Assembly (NCBI RefSeq): GCF_900766215.1
Contig: NZ_CAAFUQ010000077.1
Location: 1 to 42,618, forward strand
DNA length: 42,618 nt
Direction of reading: 5' to 3'
Origin: an uncultured Finegoldia sp.
GTDB taxonomy: Bacteria; Bacillota; Clostridia; Tissierellales; Peptoniphilaceae
Of this stretch, positions 35,281 through 42,178 are shown in pieces (position 1 is the first letter of the stretch; every line of letters starts with the position of its first letter). The position numbers and the translations under genes are program-made. The notes beneath the pieces were generated by a model. The model was not told the DNA's origin, searched no databases, and worked only from the letters and a program-made list of their open reading frames with translations.

Positions 35281-35850
35281 CTATTTTTTGTATTTTTTTA
35301 AGACTTTTCTTCCAATCAATACACCAATCATAGATAAACTTGCTACAACTAACACTGAAATAATTCCCCATATACCCACCGCGTAGTGGATCATTGCATC
35401 CATTGTTGCAGCAGATTGTCCTCTATCTATCCAGTCTTGACGAAAACGATCTGTAAAGAACCATATGGGAATCCACTGTCCGGCAGCACTGCCTAGTTGC
35501 ATTAGAACCCAAGACACAACTTGAGGAATTGCTCGATCATATCCAAATACATATAGAATAATATCAGCTAAGATCGCCATACTAATCGAACTGATAAACC
35601 AAGGTAAGTACGCCCCGCCCATTAACGTAAAAAATAACAATAAAACAATTGTGTAAATAGTAAAAATTCCTTTTCTAGGGTAGTTATAGCTAATATAAAC
35701 AAATATGATTCCAGATAATAATCCAAAAATCCCTGGGGATATGCTGTGACCAAACGCCCCACCAATACTACTAACCATTATTGAAAAAAAGTAAATTACT
35801 AGGGAAATAACTGTAGCTAAACCAATAAAAATATAATCTTTTGTTTTCAT
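35281..35850 (-). CDS. ECF transporter S component, MptD/Trep_Strep family
   Basis: A 189-residue protein with five to six membrane helices from the ATG at 35850 (GAGGAAAA site). The N-terminal GLATVISLVIYFFSIMVSS and central PGIFGLLSGIIFVYISYN match the Trep_Strep-type S components, and the loop WFFTDRFRQDWIDRG is characteristic. S components give substrate specificity to ECF importers. This family is often placed with half-transporter pairs and suspected to carry metal-chelate, haem or corrinoid-like substrates, but none is proven for it here. It lies 17 bases after the A component. Confidence 0.8.
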   Translation of the reverse strand: MKTKDYIFIGLATVISLVIYFFSIMVSSIGGAFGHSISPGIFGLLSGIIFVYISYNYPRKGIFTIYTIVLLLFFTLMGGAYLPWFISSISMAILADIILYVFGYDRAIPQVVSWVLMQLGSAAGQWIPIWFFTDRFRQDWIDRGQSAATMDAMIHYAVGIWGIISVLVVASLSMIGVLIGRKVLKKYKK

Positions 35851-35867
35851 ATATATTTTCCTCAATT

Positions 35868-37292
35868 CTATTTCGTTATGTCATTAAAAATCTGTTCTAT
35901 CAAAGTTGAATCTTCTACTCTAAGTTTTATATCTTTTTTTATTCCACCATTTTTTAAATAAATAATTCTATTGCATATTTTATAAAGAAATTCCGGATCA
36001 TGAGTGGCTATGACTACTGCACCCTTTTCTTTTAAATCTTTAATAAGGTCAGCAATCCTTTCCATATTGATATAATCCAACCCACTTGTAGGTTCATCAA
36101 ATAGAAATAAATTAGTTTTTGACAATGAAGCTATAGAAACCAATAATCTTTGTTTTTCTCCACCGGATAAATCAAACGGTAATTGATCTTTCATTTTATA
36201 AAGTTCCATTTTTTTTAAAATTTTTTCTTGCTGATCTTTACTAACTATTTCATTCCCCAGGGCTAACTCGCTCCTAACTGATTCTGTGAAAAATTGGTAA
36301 TCCATTTCTTGCATTACTAAAAACGGCGATGACAAATTTTTTTTATTTTCGATTATCTTTCCTTTGGTAGGGCGAATAATCTTCATGAGTATTCTTAGTA
36401 AGGTTGTTTTCCCCACACCGTTTTTCCCTACCAAACCAATAACATCTCCAACTTTGACATCAAAATTTATGTCTTTTAGAATATTTTCATAAGTAATTTC
36501 TTCAACTTTTAATACATCTGCACTTGCCTTTTCGATATAGGGAACTTCAATCGAACTATTAAAAATGTCAAATTTCCTTAATGCGTTATTGTTTTCAGTT
36601 TTTAACAACTGAATAGTTGTAGTTTTTACAGTTCTATTTTTAACAAATAGAACTTGATCAATTAATTCTTTCAAATAATAAAAACGATGTTCAGCTATAA
36701 CAATAGTAAATCCTTTATTTTTTAAATCACAAAGTAAGTCAGCAAGTTTCTTAGTCGCTTGGAAGTCCAAATTTGAAGACGGTTCATCCAATATAATTAA
36801 TTTAGAGTTTAGCGATAAACTACATCCAATAGAAATTTTCTGCCGTTCACCACTTGATAGCGAAAAAATGTTTTTATCTAATATATTTGAAAGATCTAAT
36901 AATTCAGCTAATTCATTGATTCTTTTATCCATATGCTCTTTTGTAAATCCAAAGTTTTCCATCGAAAATACTAACTCACTCGTTGTATTTGTTGTAAAGA
37001 ATTGTCCTCTAGGATCTTGACTTACGTAGCCAATATTTTTTGATATACTTTCTTGTGTTAAGGATTGTAGCGAGTTATTTTCAAATAAAATTTCCCCAAC
37101 CAATTTTCCGTCATAAAGTCTTGGAATAAGTCCATTCATTAACTTTAATAGTGTGGATTTCCCACTCCCAGAAGAACCAGTAATCAATGTAAGACTACCT
37201 TTTTTTATTGAAAAATTAAGGTCAACAAGCGCTTGTTCCTTAACATCCTTATATGAAAAAGAAACATTGTTAAATTCAAACAATTCTTTCAC
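35868..37292 (-). CDS. ECF transporter duplicated ATPase (A and A' fused)
   Basis: A 474-residue protein with two complete nucleotide-binding domains. N-terminal (about 1-230): GSSGSGKST, LSSGERQK, LIILDEPSSN. C-terminal (about 260-470): GKNGVGKTT, LSGGEKQR, LFLFDEPTSG and ATHD. Fused EcfA-EcfA' proteins of this length serve dedicated group I ECF importers. It starts 1 base after the stop of the T component and precedes the S component. Confidence 0.88.
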   Translation of the reverse strand: MKELFEFNNVSFSYKDVKEQALVDLNFSIKKGSLTLITGSSGSGKSTLLKLMNGLIPRLYDGKLVGEILFENNSLQSLTQESISKNIGYVSQDPRGQFFTTNTTSELVFSMENFGFTKEHMDKRINELAELLDLSNILDKNIFSLSSGERQKISIGCSLSLNSKLIILDEPSSNLDFQATKKLADLLCDLKNKGFTIVIAEHRFYYLKELIDQVLFVKNRTVKTTTIQLLKTENNNALRKFDIFNSSIEVPYIEKASADVLKVEEITYENILKDINFDVKVGDVIGLVGKNGVGKTTLLRILMKIIRPTKGKIIENKKNLSSPFLVMQEMDYQFFTESVRSELALGNEIVSKDQQEKILKKMELYKMKDQLPFDLSGGEKQRLLVSIASLSKTNLFLFDEPTSGLDYINMERIADLIKDLKEKGAVVIATHDPEFLYKICNRIIYLKNGGIKKDIKLRVEDSTLIEQIFNDITK

Positions 37293-37293
37293 C

Positions 37294-37962
37294 TCAAATC
37301 AAAATACTTAAGAAAAAAATAGTAACGGAAAACAGGATGATATAGTCTAATAAGCTCATGTTTGTTTTATAGTAAGAACTTCTTTTCACAGGAGATTCTA
37401 TCCCCTTTGTTATTGCATTAGCGGTCATTTCTTCAGCAATCATAGTTGCACGTATAAGAACGGGAACTAACAGAAATTCCAAATATTGCAGAGGCTGAAA
37501 AAAAGACAAGCGAATGTTTCTCATTTTTAAAGATTCTTTAATCATTCTTATTTCAGAACGATAAGTCGGAAAGAATCTGATCACTACTGTAATACTTAAC
37601 ATTATTTTTTTCGGTAAATGTATTTTTTCTAAAGAGGATAATAATTCATTGCTAGTATAGACACTAACCAACAACCATGAAATCATTACGACCGGCAACA
37701 TTCGAAATACAATATATAAGGATGTCCCAAAAAAAATAGTAAAAAACTCTATCTTGATAGCATCAATAATTTTCATTGCTAAAAACAGAACTGAATAAAT
37801 CAAGATGAAATAAATACATGTCTTTATTTTACGAAACATCAATACTAAAACTGTAGCAATAATGAAACACCCCACTTGAAATATATTTCCCTTTCCTAAA
37901 AAAATAATGACTGGGAAAAAAATATTTAAAGTAATCAAGGTTAACGGATTGATTTTTGACAC
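37294..37962 (-). CDS. ECF transporter T component (CbiQ/EcfT-like)
   Basis: A 222-residue membrane protein starting at a GTG (37962) with GGAGGTG upstream. Five or so helices are present, with the cytoplasmic coupling region containing SLKMRNIRLS, comparable to the ARG-type coupling motifs of EcfT. It is the first transport gene, downstream of a large hairpin and the TetR gene. Confidence 0.85.
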   Translation of the reverse strand: MSKINPLTLITLNIFFPVIIFLGKGNIFQVGCFIIATVLVLMFRKIKTCIYFILIYSVLFLAMKIIDAIKIEFFTIFFGTSLYIVFRMLPVVMISWLLVSVYTSNELLSSLEKIHLPKKIMLSITVVIRFFPTYRSEIRMIKESLKMRNIRLSFFQPLQYLEFLLVPVLIRATMIAEEMTANAITKGIESPVKRSSYYKTNMSLLDYIILFSVTIFFLSILI

Positions 37963-37980
37963 TCTTTCACCTCCAAAAAA

Positions 37981-38045
37981 TAAGATCGCACTGTTATCTT
38001 AAGCTGATAAAAATGCACCGTTATTCAGATAACAGTGCGATCTTA
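37981..38045. promoter_or_regulatory. 19-bp perfect inverted repeat between tetR and the transporter operon
   Basis: TAAGATCGCACTGTTATCT (37981-37999) pairs perfectly with AGATAACAGTGCGATCTTA (38027-38045). On the minus strand it is followed by ATTTTTTGG, so it can act as a terminator or attenuator between tetR and the EcfT gene. It could also hold operators for the adjacent TetR protein, since each arm has the length of a TetR half-site pair. Confidence 0.7.
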
Positions 38046-38091
38046 TCAAAAAGCATAACTGAGAACAATTCTCAATGCAAGCTTTTTTTAA

Positions 38092-38715
38092 TTAACTCAG
38101 TAATTCAATCCACCCAGGAACAGAAAATTGATACAATCTTCTGGTTAATAGCATAGTCTTTTCTTTTGAATAGCTATGCTTCAATATATCATAGAATGTA
38201 GCGTAGAATGAGTAAATGTAGAAGTGGATTTCTTCTTCATTAAAGACTAAATTTTGATTGATCATTCCGATAGTCTTTAACTTATCTAGACAACAGACTG
38301 TCTTTTTTGTCACAAATGATGTAATTTTTTCAACAATATCTTGATATTTGGTTCCAGCTGATTGGAATAAAACCAAATCGAATATACGTTTATTCTCAAA
38401 AATATAATTAATAAATGGATCTAATTCATTGAAGTTCTCTCTCCAACTTTTCTCTATATCTATATTTTCTAAGTTTAAGAGGTATTTGGCAAACTCTTCA
38501 TTATACATGTTAATAAGCGCATTAATATGCGGCTGAATAATTTCTTCAAATAACGCTTCCTTAGAAGTAAAATGTTTATAAAAAGCACCCGTAGTTACGC
38601 CTGCGGTCAAGCACAGTTGCCTTATCTTAGTTTGCTGAAATCCTTCTTTTTCAAAATGGCTTAGTCCACTTTCTATTAATTTTTGGTGAGTTGTAATATA
38701 ATCTCTGGTTTCTAT
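38092..38715 (-). CDS. TetR-family regulator of the ECF/ABC operon, apparent AUA start
   Basis: A full TetR frame runs from 38715: ETRDYITTHQKLIESGLSHF, then EKEGFQQTKIRQLC, and AGVTTGAFYKHFTSKEALFE (helix-turn-helix), then a helical ligand domain, 207 residues in total. The only codon correctly spaced from the strong TTAGGAGGA site is ATA; the first ATG (38610) would delete half the DNA-binding domain. An ATG-to-ATA change, or rare AUA initiation, would lower expression. A promoter TTGAAA-17-GATAAT precedes it. It probably controls the transporter genes downstream. Confidence 0.75.
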   Translation of the reverse strand: METRDYITTHQKLIESGLSHFEKEGFQQTKIRQLCLTAGVTTGAFYKHFTSKEALFEEIIQPHINALINMYNEEFAKYLLNLENIDIEKSWRENFNELDPFINYIFENKRIFDLVLFQSAGTKYQDIVEKITSFVTKKTVCCLDKLKTIGMINQNLVFNEEEIHFYIYSFYATFYDILKHSYSKEKTMLLTRRLYQFSVPGWIELLS

Positions 38716-38748
38716 GGGTACTTCCTCCTAATAAGATGAATTAACTAT

Positions 38749-38777
38749 ATTATCTTACACAGGACTTGAAGTTTCAA
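38749..38777 (-). promoter_or_regulatory. Promoter of the tetR gene
   Basis: Minus strand TTGAAA (38772-38777), a 17-base spacer and GATAAT (38749-38754), about 35 bases before the start codon. Confidence 0.6.
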
Positions 38778-38780
38778 TCG

Positions 38781-38879
38781 TTAACGTCTATTACTGAACT
38801 CATTCCTTAGAGCTAAACTAATGAGAAAGAGCAAAATAACTGATACAAAAAGCAATCCTACAAGAATTAATAGACTCAT
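38781..38879 (-). CDS. Small membrane peptide 2 (32 residues)
   Basis: ATG at 38879 with AAGGTGA upstream. It is almost entirely one hydrophobic helix (SLLILVGLLFVSVILLFLIS) ending in a positively charged tail NEFSNRR. It starts 5 bases after the stop of a similar tiny gene, so the two look translationally coupled. Position at the end of a manganese-transport operon suggests a regulatory or accessory membrane peptide; no family is recognised. Confidence 0.6.
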   Translation of the reverse strand: MSLLILVGLLFVSVILLFLISLALRNEFSNRR

Positions 38880-38884
38880 CTAAA

Positions 38885-38977
38885 TCATTCACCTTTTCTA
38901 AAATAATCCGAGAAAGATTTAAAAAAATTATATCCAGCTATTAGGATAAGTCCTATCATAATCACTCCAATAGCCAT
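38885..38977 (-). CDS. Small membrane peptide 1 (30 residues)
   Basis: ATG at 38977 with a strong GGGAGGAT site. One hydrophobic helix (MAIGVIMIGLILIAGYNFF) followed by an amphipathic, basic end (KSFSDYFRKGE). It lies 29 bases after the mini DtxR-like gene. The clear ribosome binding site and tight spacing favour a real gene. Confidence 0.65.
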   Translation of the reverse strand: MAIGVIMIGLILIAGYNFFKSFSDYFRKGE

Positions 38978-39006
38978 TTTCTTATCCTCCCTAAAAATAA
39001 AGTCTT

Positions 39007-39240
39007 TTACTTAAAACCTTTTTTGTAATCGTCAATAAATTTTTTCCCTTTATCAGTTAATTGAAATCCTATATCTAAATAGTCCTCATATCTAAGTTTA
39101 GCCAGCATCTCACTTACAGATGCTGGACTAACACTTAGAACTTTTGCTAAATCATTATTTTTTAATTTCTTTTTTCTTTTTGATAATTCCTGAATTGCTA
39201 GTAAATAAATTAGTATAGTAGTTGTTTTAATTTGTACCAT
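39007..39240 (-). CDS. Mini DtxR/MntR-like winged helix protein (77 residues)
   Basis: The sequence IYLLAIQELSKRKKKLKNND, then LAKVLSVSPASVSEMLAKLR and GFQLTDKGKKFIDDY, matches the N-terminal DNA-binding domain of the DtxR/MntR family. The metal-binding and dimerisation domain (about 60-140 further residues) is absent, and the frame ends cleanly. GGAGGGTAG precedes the ATG, 14 bases after the EfaA-like gene stop. It may be a dedicated short regulator that competes with or modulates the full-length manganese regulator, or a truncated relic. Confidence 0.7.
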   Translation of the reverse strand: MVQIKTTTILIYLLAIQELSKRKKKLKNNDLAKVLSVSPASVSEMLAKLRYEDYLDIGFQLTDKGKKFIDDYKKGFK

Positions 39241-39254
39241 ACCTACCCTCCAAA

Positions 39255-40205
39255 TTATTTCGAAAGGCCTTCAGCAATTTTATCCAGGTTCCATTTCATC
39301 ATCGCATAGTAACTATCACCATCTTGTCCTTTTTCTGCAATTGAATCAGTAAAAATCGTTGAATAGATAGGAATATTGGTATCTTTTGATACTGTTTTCA
39401 TCGGTCTATCGTCCACACTACTTTCTACGAATAAGGAGGGAACTTTTGTTGTGCGTAATTTTTCAACTAAGTGTTTTATTTGATCTGGTGTTCCTTCTTC
39501 TTCAGTGTTGATTTCCCAAATGTAAGCAGAAGGCACATTATACGCTTTCGAGAAATATTTAAAGCATCCTTCACTTGTAACAATCATTTTTTTATCATTC
39601 GGAATTGAAGCAAATTTAGATTTAGCTTCTTTGTCTAGAGAATCCAACTTTTCAATATACTTATCTAGATTTTCTTTATAGAATTTTTTATTATCAGGAT
39701 CTTTTTCCGCTAACTGTTTTTCAATATTTTTAGCGTAAATAATACCGTTTTCTAAATTTAACCAAGCATGGGGATCTTCCTTCCCTTTCTCACTCTGACC
39801 CTCTAAGTAAATAACATCTATGCCATCACTTGCTGCAAAATAGTCTTTGTTTTCCTCTTTGTTCGCATTTTTTACTAATTTTGTAAACCAAGCATTTCCT
39901 CCAGTTTCCAAGTTAACACCGTTATAAAAAATCAAATCTGCTTTTGAAGTTTTTTGAACATCTTCAGGCAAAGGTTCATATTCGTGGGGATCTTTCCCAA
40001 TAGGTACGATACTGTGTAAATCAATTTTATCTTTTGCTATATTTTCAGTAATATCTGCTAAAATCGAATTAGTAACTACTACCTTTAATTTTTCGTTCGA
40101 AGCCACTGTATCTTTGTCTTTACTATTTGTTGAACATGCCCCGAATATAAAAAGAGCAATCAACATTCCCAGACTTCCCACTACTACTTTCCATTTTCTC
40201 ATCAT
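39255..40205 (-). CDS. efaA: Manganese/iron ABC transporter lipoprotein, EfaA/PsaA family
   Basis: A 316-residue substrate-binding lipoprotein. The signal ends in a lipobox (IFGACSTN, cysteine about 24). Cluster A-I metal ligands are in place: PHEYEP (first His), DPHAWLN (second His), TSEGCFKYF (Glu) and IFTDS (Asp). The His-His-Glu-Asp set is typical of Mn/Fe-binding members rather than the zinc type, which has a His-rich loop; no such loop is present. It overlaps the permease gene by 4 bases. In enterococci EfaA supports manganese uptake and endocarditis virulence. Confidence 0.88.
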   Translation of the reverse strand: MMRKWKVVVGSLGMLIALFIFGACSTNSKDKDTVASNEKLKVVVTNSILADITENIAKDKIDLHSIVPIGKDPHEYEPLPEDVQKTSKADLIFYNGVNLETGGNAWFTKLVKNANKEENKDYFAASDGIDVIYLEGQSEKGKEDPHAWLNLENGIIYAKNIEKQLAEKDPDNKKFYKENLDKYIEKLDSLDKEAKSKFASIPNDKKMIVTSEGCFKYFSKAYNVPSAYIWEINTEEEGTPDQIKHLVEKLRTTKVPSLFVESSVDDRPMKTVSKDTNIPIYSTIFTDSIAEKGQDGDSYYAMMKWNLDKIAEGLSK

Positions 40206-41044
40206 AACGATCTCTCCTTCTTTCTTAAAAATTTTTGTTTTGGTGAGATTAGAAAACTAATTACAAATAAGGATGCCGCTGTTAAAACAATACTTGATCC
40301 TGCGGCTATGTTAAAACTATAACCAATAAATAATCCAAGCAATGATGAACTTGCTCCGACTGTTGCAGAAATAAATATCATAGTTTTCAAGCTATTTGCA
40401 TATAAATATGCTGTAGCTGCTGGCGTAATTAACATTGCAACAATTAATATAGTTCCTACACTTTGCATAGCTGTTACTGCTACTAAAGTTAATAGAACCA
40501 TCAATAGATAATGATAAAAATTGACATTCATCCCCATTGCTTTTGCCATTAATGGATCAAAAGAAGTGATTAATAATTCTTTAAAAAATAGAACTACTAT
40601 AACCAACACTAAAACAGAAACGCCAATTGTAATCCACTTATCAATATCTTGTACAGCTAAAATATTTCCAAACAAGATATGAAATAAATCGGTTGAGCTA
40701 TTTGCAACACCTATAAGGATAACTCCTAGTGCTAAAAAAGAACTGAAAGTAATACCAATTGCTGTATCTCCTTTTATTACACTATTGCTTTTTATAAAAG
40801 TAATAATGATAGAAGCTAATAGACCAAATACAATCGCACCAATAAAAAAGTTAATGCCTAAAATATAAGAAATTGCTACTCCTGGCAAAACAGCATGAGA
40901 AATAGCATCGCCCATAAGAGACATTCCTCTTAAAATAATAAAACAACCTACTGTTCCAGAAACAATCCCTATAACTACAGATGTAATTAGAGCATTCTGT
41001 AAAAAGTGAAAGTCATACAGACCATTAATAAAATTTTGAAGCAT
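40202..41044 (-). CDS. efaB: Manganese ABC transporter permease, EfaB/MtsC-like
   Basis: A 280-residue protein with about eight membrane helices (ABC-3 family). The segment GIVSGTVGCFIILRGMSLMG, then DAISHAVLPGVAISYILG near the start, is the family signature. It starts at the ATG 41044, 1 base after the ATPase stop and preceded by GGAGAGGG inside that gene. Confidence 0.87.
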   Translation of the reverse strand: MLQNFINGLYDFHFLQNALITSVVIGIVSGTVGCFIILRGMSLMGDAISHAVLPGVAISYILGINFFIGAIVFGLLASIIITFIKSNSVIKGDTAIGITFSSFLALGVILIGVANSSTDLFHILFGNILAVQDIDKWITIGVSVLVLVIVVLFFKELLITSFDPLMAKAMGMNVNFYHYLLMVLLTLVAVTAMQSVGTILIVAMLITPAATAYLYANSLKTMIFISATVGASSSLLGLFIGYSFNIAAGSSIVLTAASLFVISFLISPKQKFLRKKERSL

Positions 41045-41045
41045 A

Positions 41046-41765
41046 TTATTCCCCCTCTCCAATAAATATAGTATCTCCATAGGCTTTTTTTAAATTCTCT
41101 TCATTAAATACAGATTCTACACTTCCGTGAGCAATTAGATTTCGATTCAAAAGAATAATATTATCAAAATACTTCTTTACCTTGCTTAAATCATGATGCA
41201 CAATTAGCACTGTTTTTCCCTGATGTTTCAATTCTTTTAACGTATCCATAATTATTCGTTCACTAACTAAGTCTATCCCTACAAATGGTTCATCTAAAAA
41301 TATAAAATCCGCATTTTGAGCAAGACATCTTGCTAAAAGTACACGTTGAAATTGTCCTCCAGATAATTCTCCTATTTGATGATTAGAATATTTTCCCATA
41401 TCGACCTTTTCCAAAGCCTTTGAAACTTTTTGCCATTCTGCATTTTTAATTCTTTGAAAAACTTTCATTCCGGCATATGTTCCCATAGATACACATTCTT
41501 TTACTTTTATTGGAAAAGTAAAATCAATATCAGCTTTTTGTTCTACATATGCAATCTTTACCAGTTTTTTATTGATATCTTCATTATTAATGGAGACCTC
41601 TCCCTGATGAGGGATAATATTTAACATTGCTTTAAGCAAAGTAGATTTTCCAGCACCATTTGGACCAAAAATACCTGTTAAAGCACCTTCTTGTATTTTT
41701 AACGAAATCTCGTTCAATGCTAAAAAATCGTTATAACAAACAGTAAGCTTTTTCACTTCTAACAT
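41046..41765 (-). CDS. efaC: Manganese ABC transporter ATPase, EfaC/MntB-like
   Basis: A 239-residue ATPase. GPNGAGKST (Walker A), LSGGQFQR (signature), FIFLDEPFVG (Walker B) and VHHD (H-loop) are all present. AGAAGGAG precedes the ATG. First gene of a likely six-gene operon: ATPase, permease, lipoprotein, mini DtxR-like protein and two membrane peptides, all with overlaps or gaps under 30 bases. Confidence 0.88.
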   Translation of the reverse strand: MLEVKKLTVCYNDFLALNEISLKIQEGALTGIFGPNGAGKSTLLKAMLNIIPHQGEVSINNEDINKKLVKIAYVEQKADIDFTFPIKVKECVSMGTYAGMKVFQRIKNAEWQKVSKALEKVDMGKYSNHQIGELSGGQFQRVLLARCLAQNADFIFLDEPFVGIDLVSERIIMDTLKELKHQGKTVLIVHHDLSKVKKYFDNIILLNRNLIAHGSVESVFNEENLKKAYGDTIFIGEGE

Positions 41766-41783
41766 AACTTTCTCCTTCTAAAT

Positions 41784-41840
41784 GATAATGATTATCACGA
41801 TTGTATGGTACACAAAAATAATATTTTAGTCAAGCCTAAA
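41784..41840 (-). promoter_or_regulatory. efa promoter with DtxR/MntR-like and Fur-like boxes
   Basis: Minus-strand TTGACT (about 41828-41833) and TACCAT (about 41806-41811) with a 16-17-base spacer. TTTAGTCAAGCCTAAA (41825-41840) is a DtxR/MntR-type inverted repeat that covers the -35 box. TGATAATGATTATCA (41784-41798) is a perfect 7-1-7 Fur/PerR-type palindrome between the transcription start and the ribosome binding site. Two metal-dependent repressors could act on one promoter. Confidence 0.7.
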
Positions 41841-41899
41841 TTTTTAAATTTGGATTTTTTCTGTTGTTGAAGATTAGGATGATAAAATTATTTGAAAAA

Positions 41900-41923
41900 G
41901 AGCGTTCTCTAATGAGAACACTC
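41900..41923 (-). terminator. Hairpin terminator on the minus strand
   Basis: GAGTGTTCTC-ATTA-GAGAACGCTC followed by TTTTTC on the minus strand. It could end transcription from the partial surface-protein gene about 255 bases upstream. Confidence 0.65.
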
Positions 41924-42105
41924 TCCTAAAACTACTTTATTTGTATACAAAAGAATTAAGCTTGAAGTGGATAGGGAGCTGAATTTGTTTATGAGCATCA
42001 AGACATTCTCTTCTAGAAATGAAAAGTAGGTTATTTATCCTTTCGTAACATGTTAGGCTTATTCAACTATGCTTCCAATCGAAATTTAATTAACTTAACA
42101 ACTTA
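41905..42105. repeat. Diverged repeat, copy B (downstream of adhesin 2)
   Basis: Aligns with 23605-23820 in the same orientation: CTCCTAAAACTACTTTATTTG, AAAGAATTA, GAAGTGGATAGG, TTCTCTTCTAGAAATGAAAA, TCCAATCGAAATTTAA. It lies 75-275 bases 3' of an LPXTG gene, as copy A does. Confidence 0.65.
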
Positions 42106-42178
42106 AAATGTTCTCTTTATTGATTTTCATAATTTAAATTGTTCAAATTGAATTAGATAAATAGTAATACTTCCCATA

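Noticed and set aside
38092..38610. Short TetR frame starting at the ATG at 38610
   Set aside because: This start would remove the first helices of the DNA-binding domain; the conserved frame continues to 38715.
39255..41765. Assignment of the ABC transporter as a zinc (AdcABC/ZnuABC) system
   Set aside because: The lipoprotein lacks a histidine-rich loop and has the His-His-Glu-Asp ligand set and DPHEYEPLPED-type sequence of Mn/Fe members.
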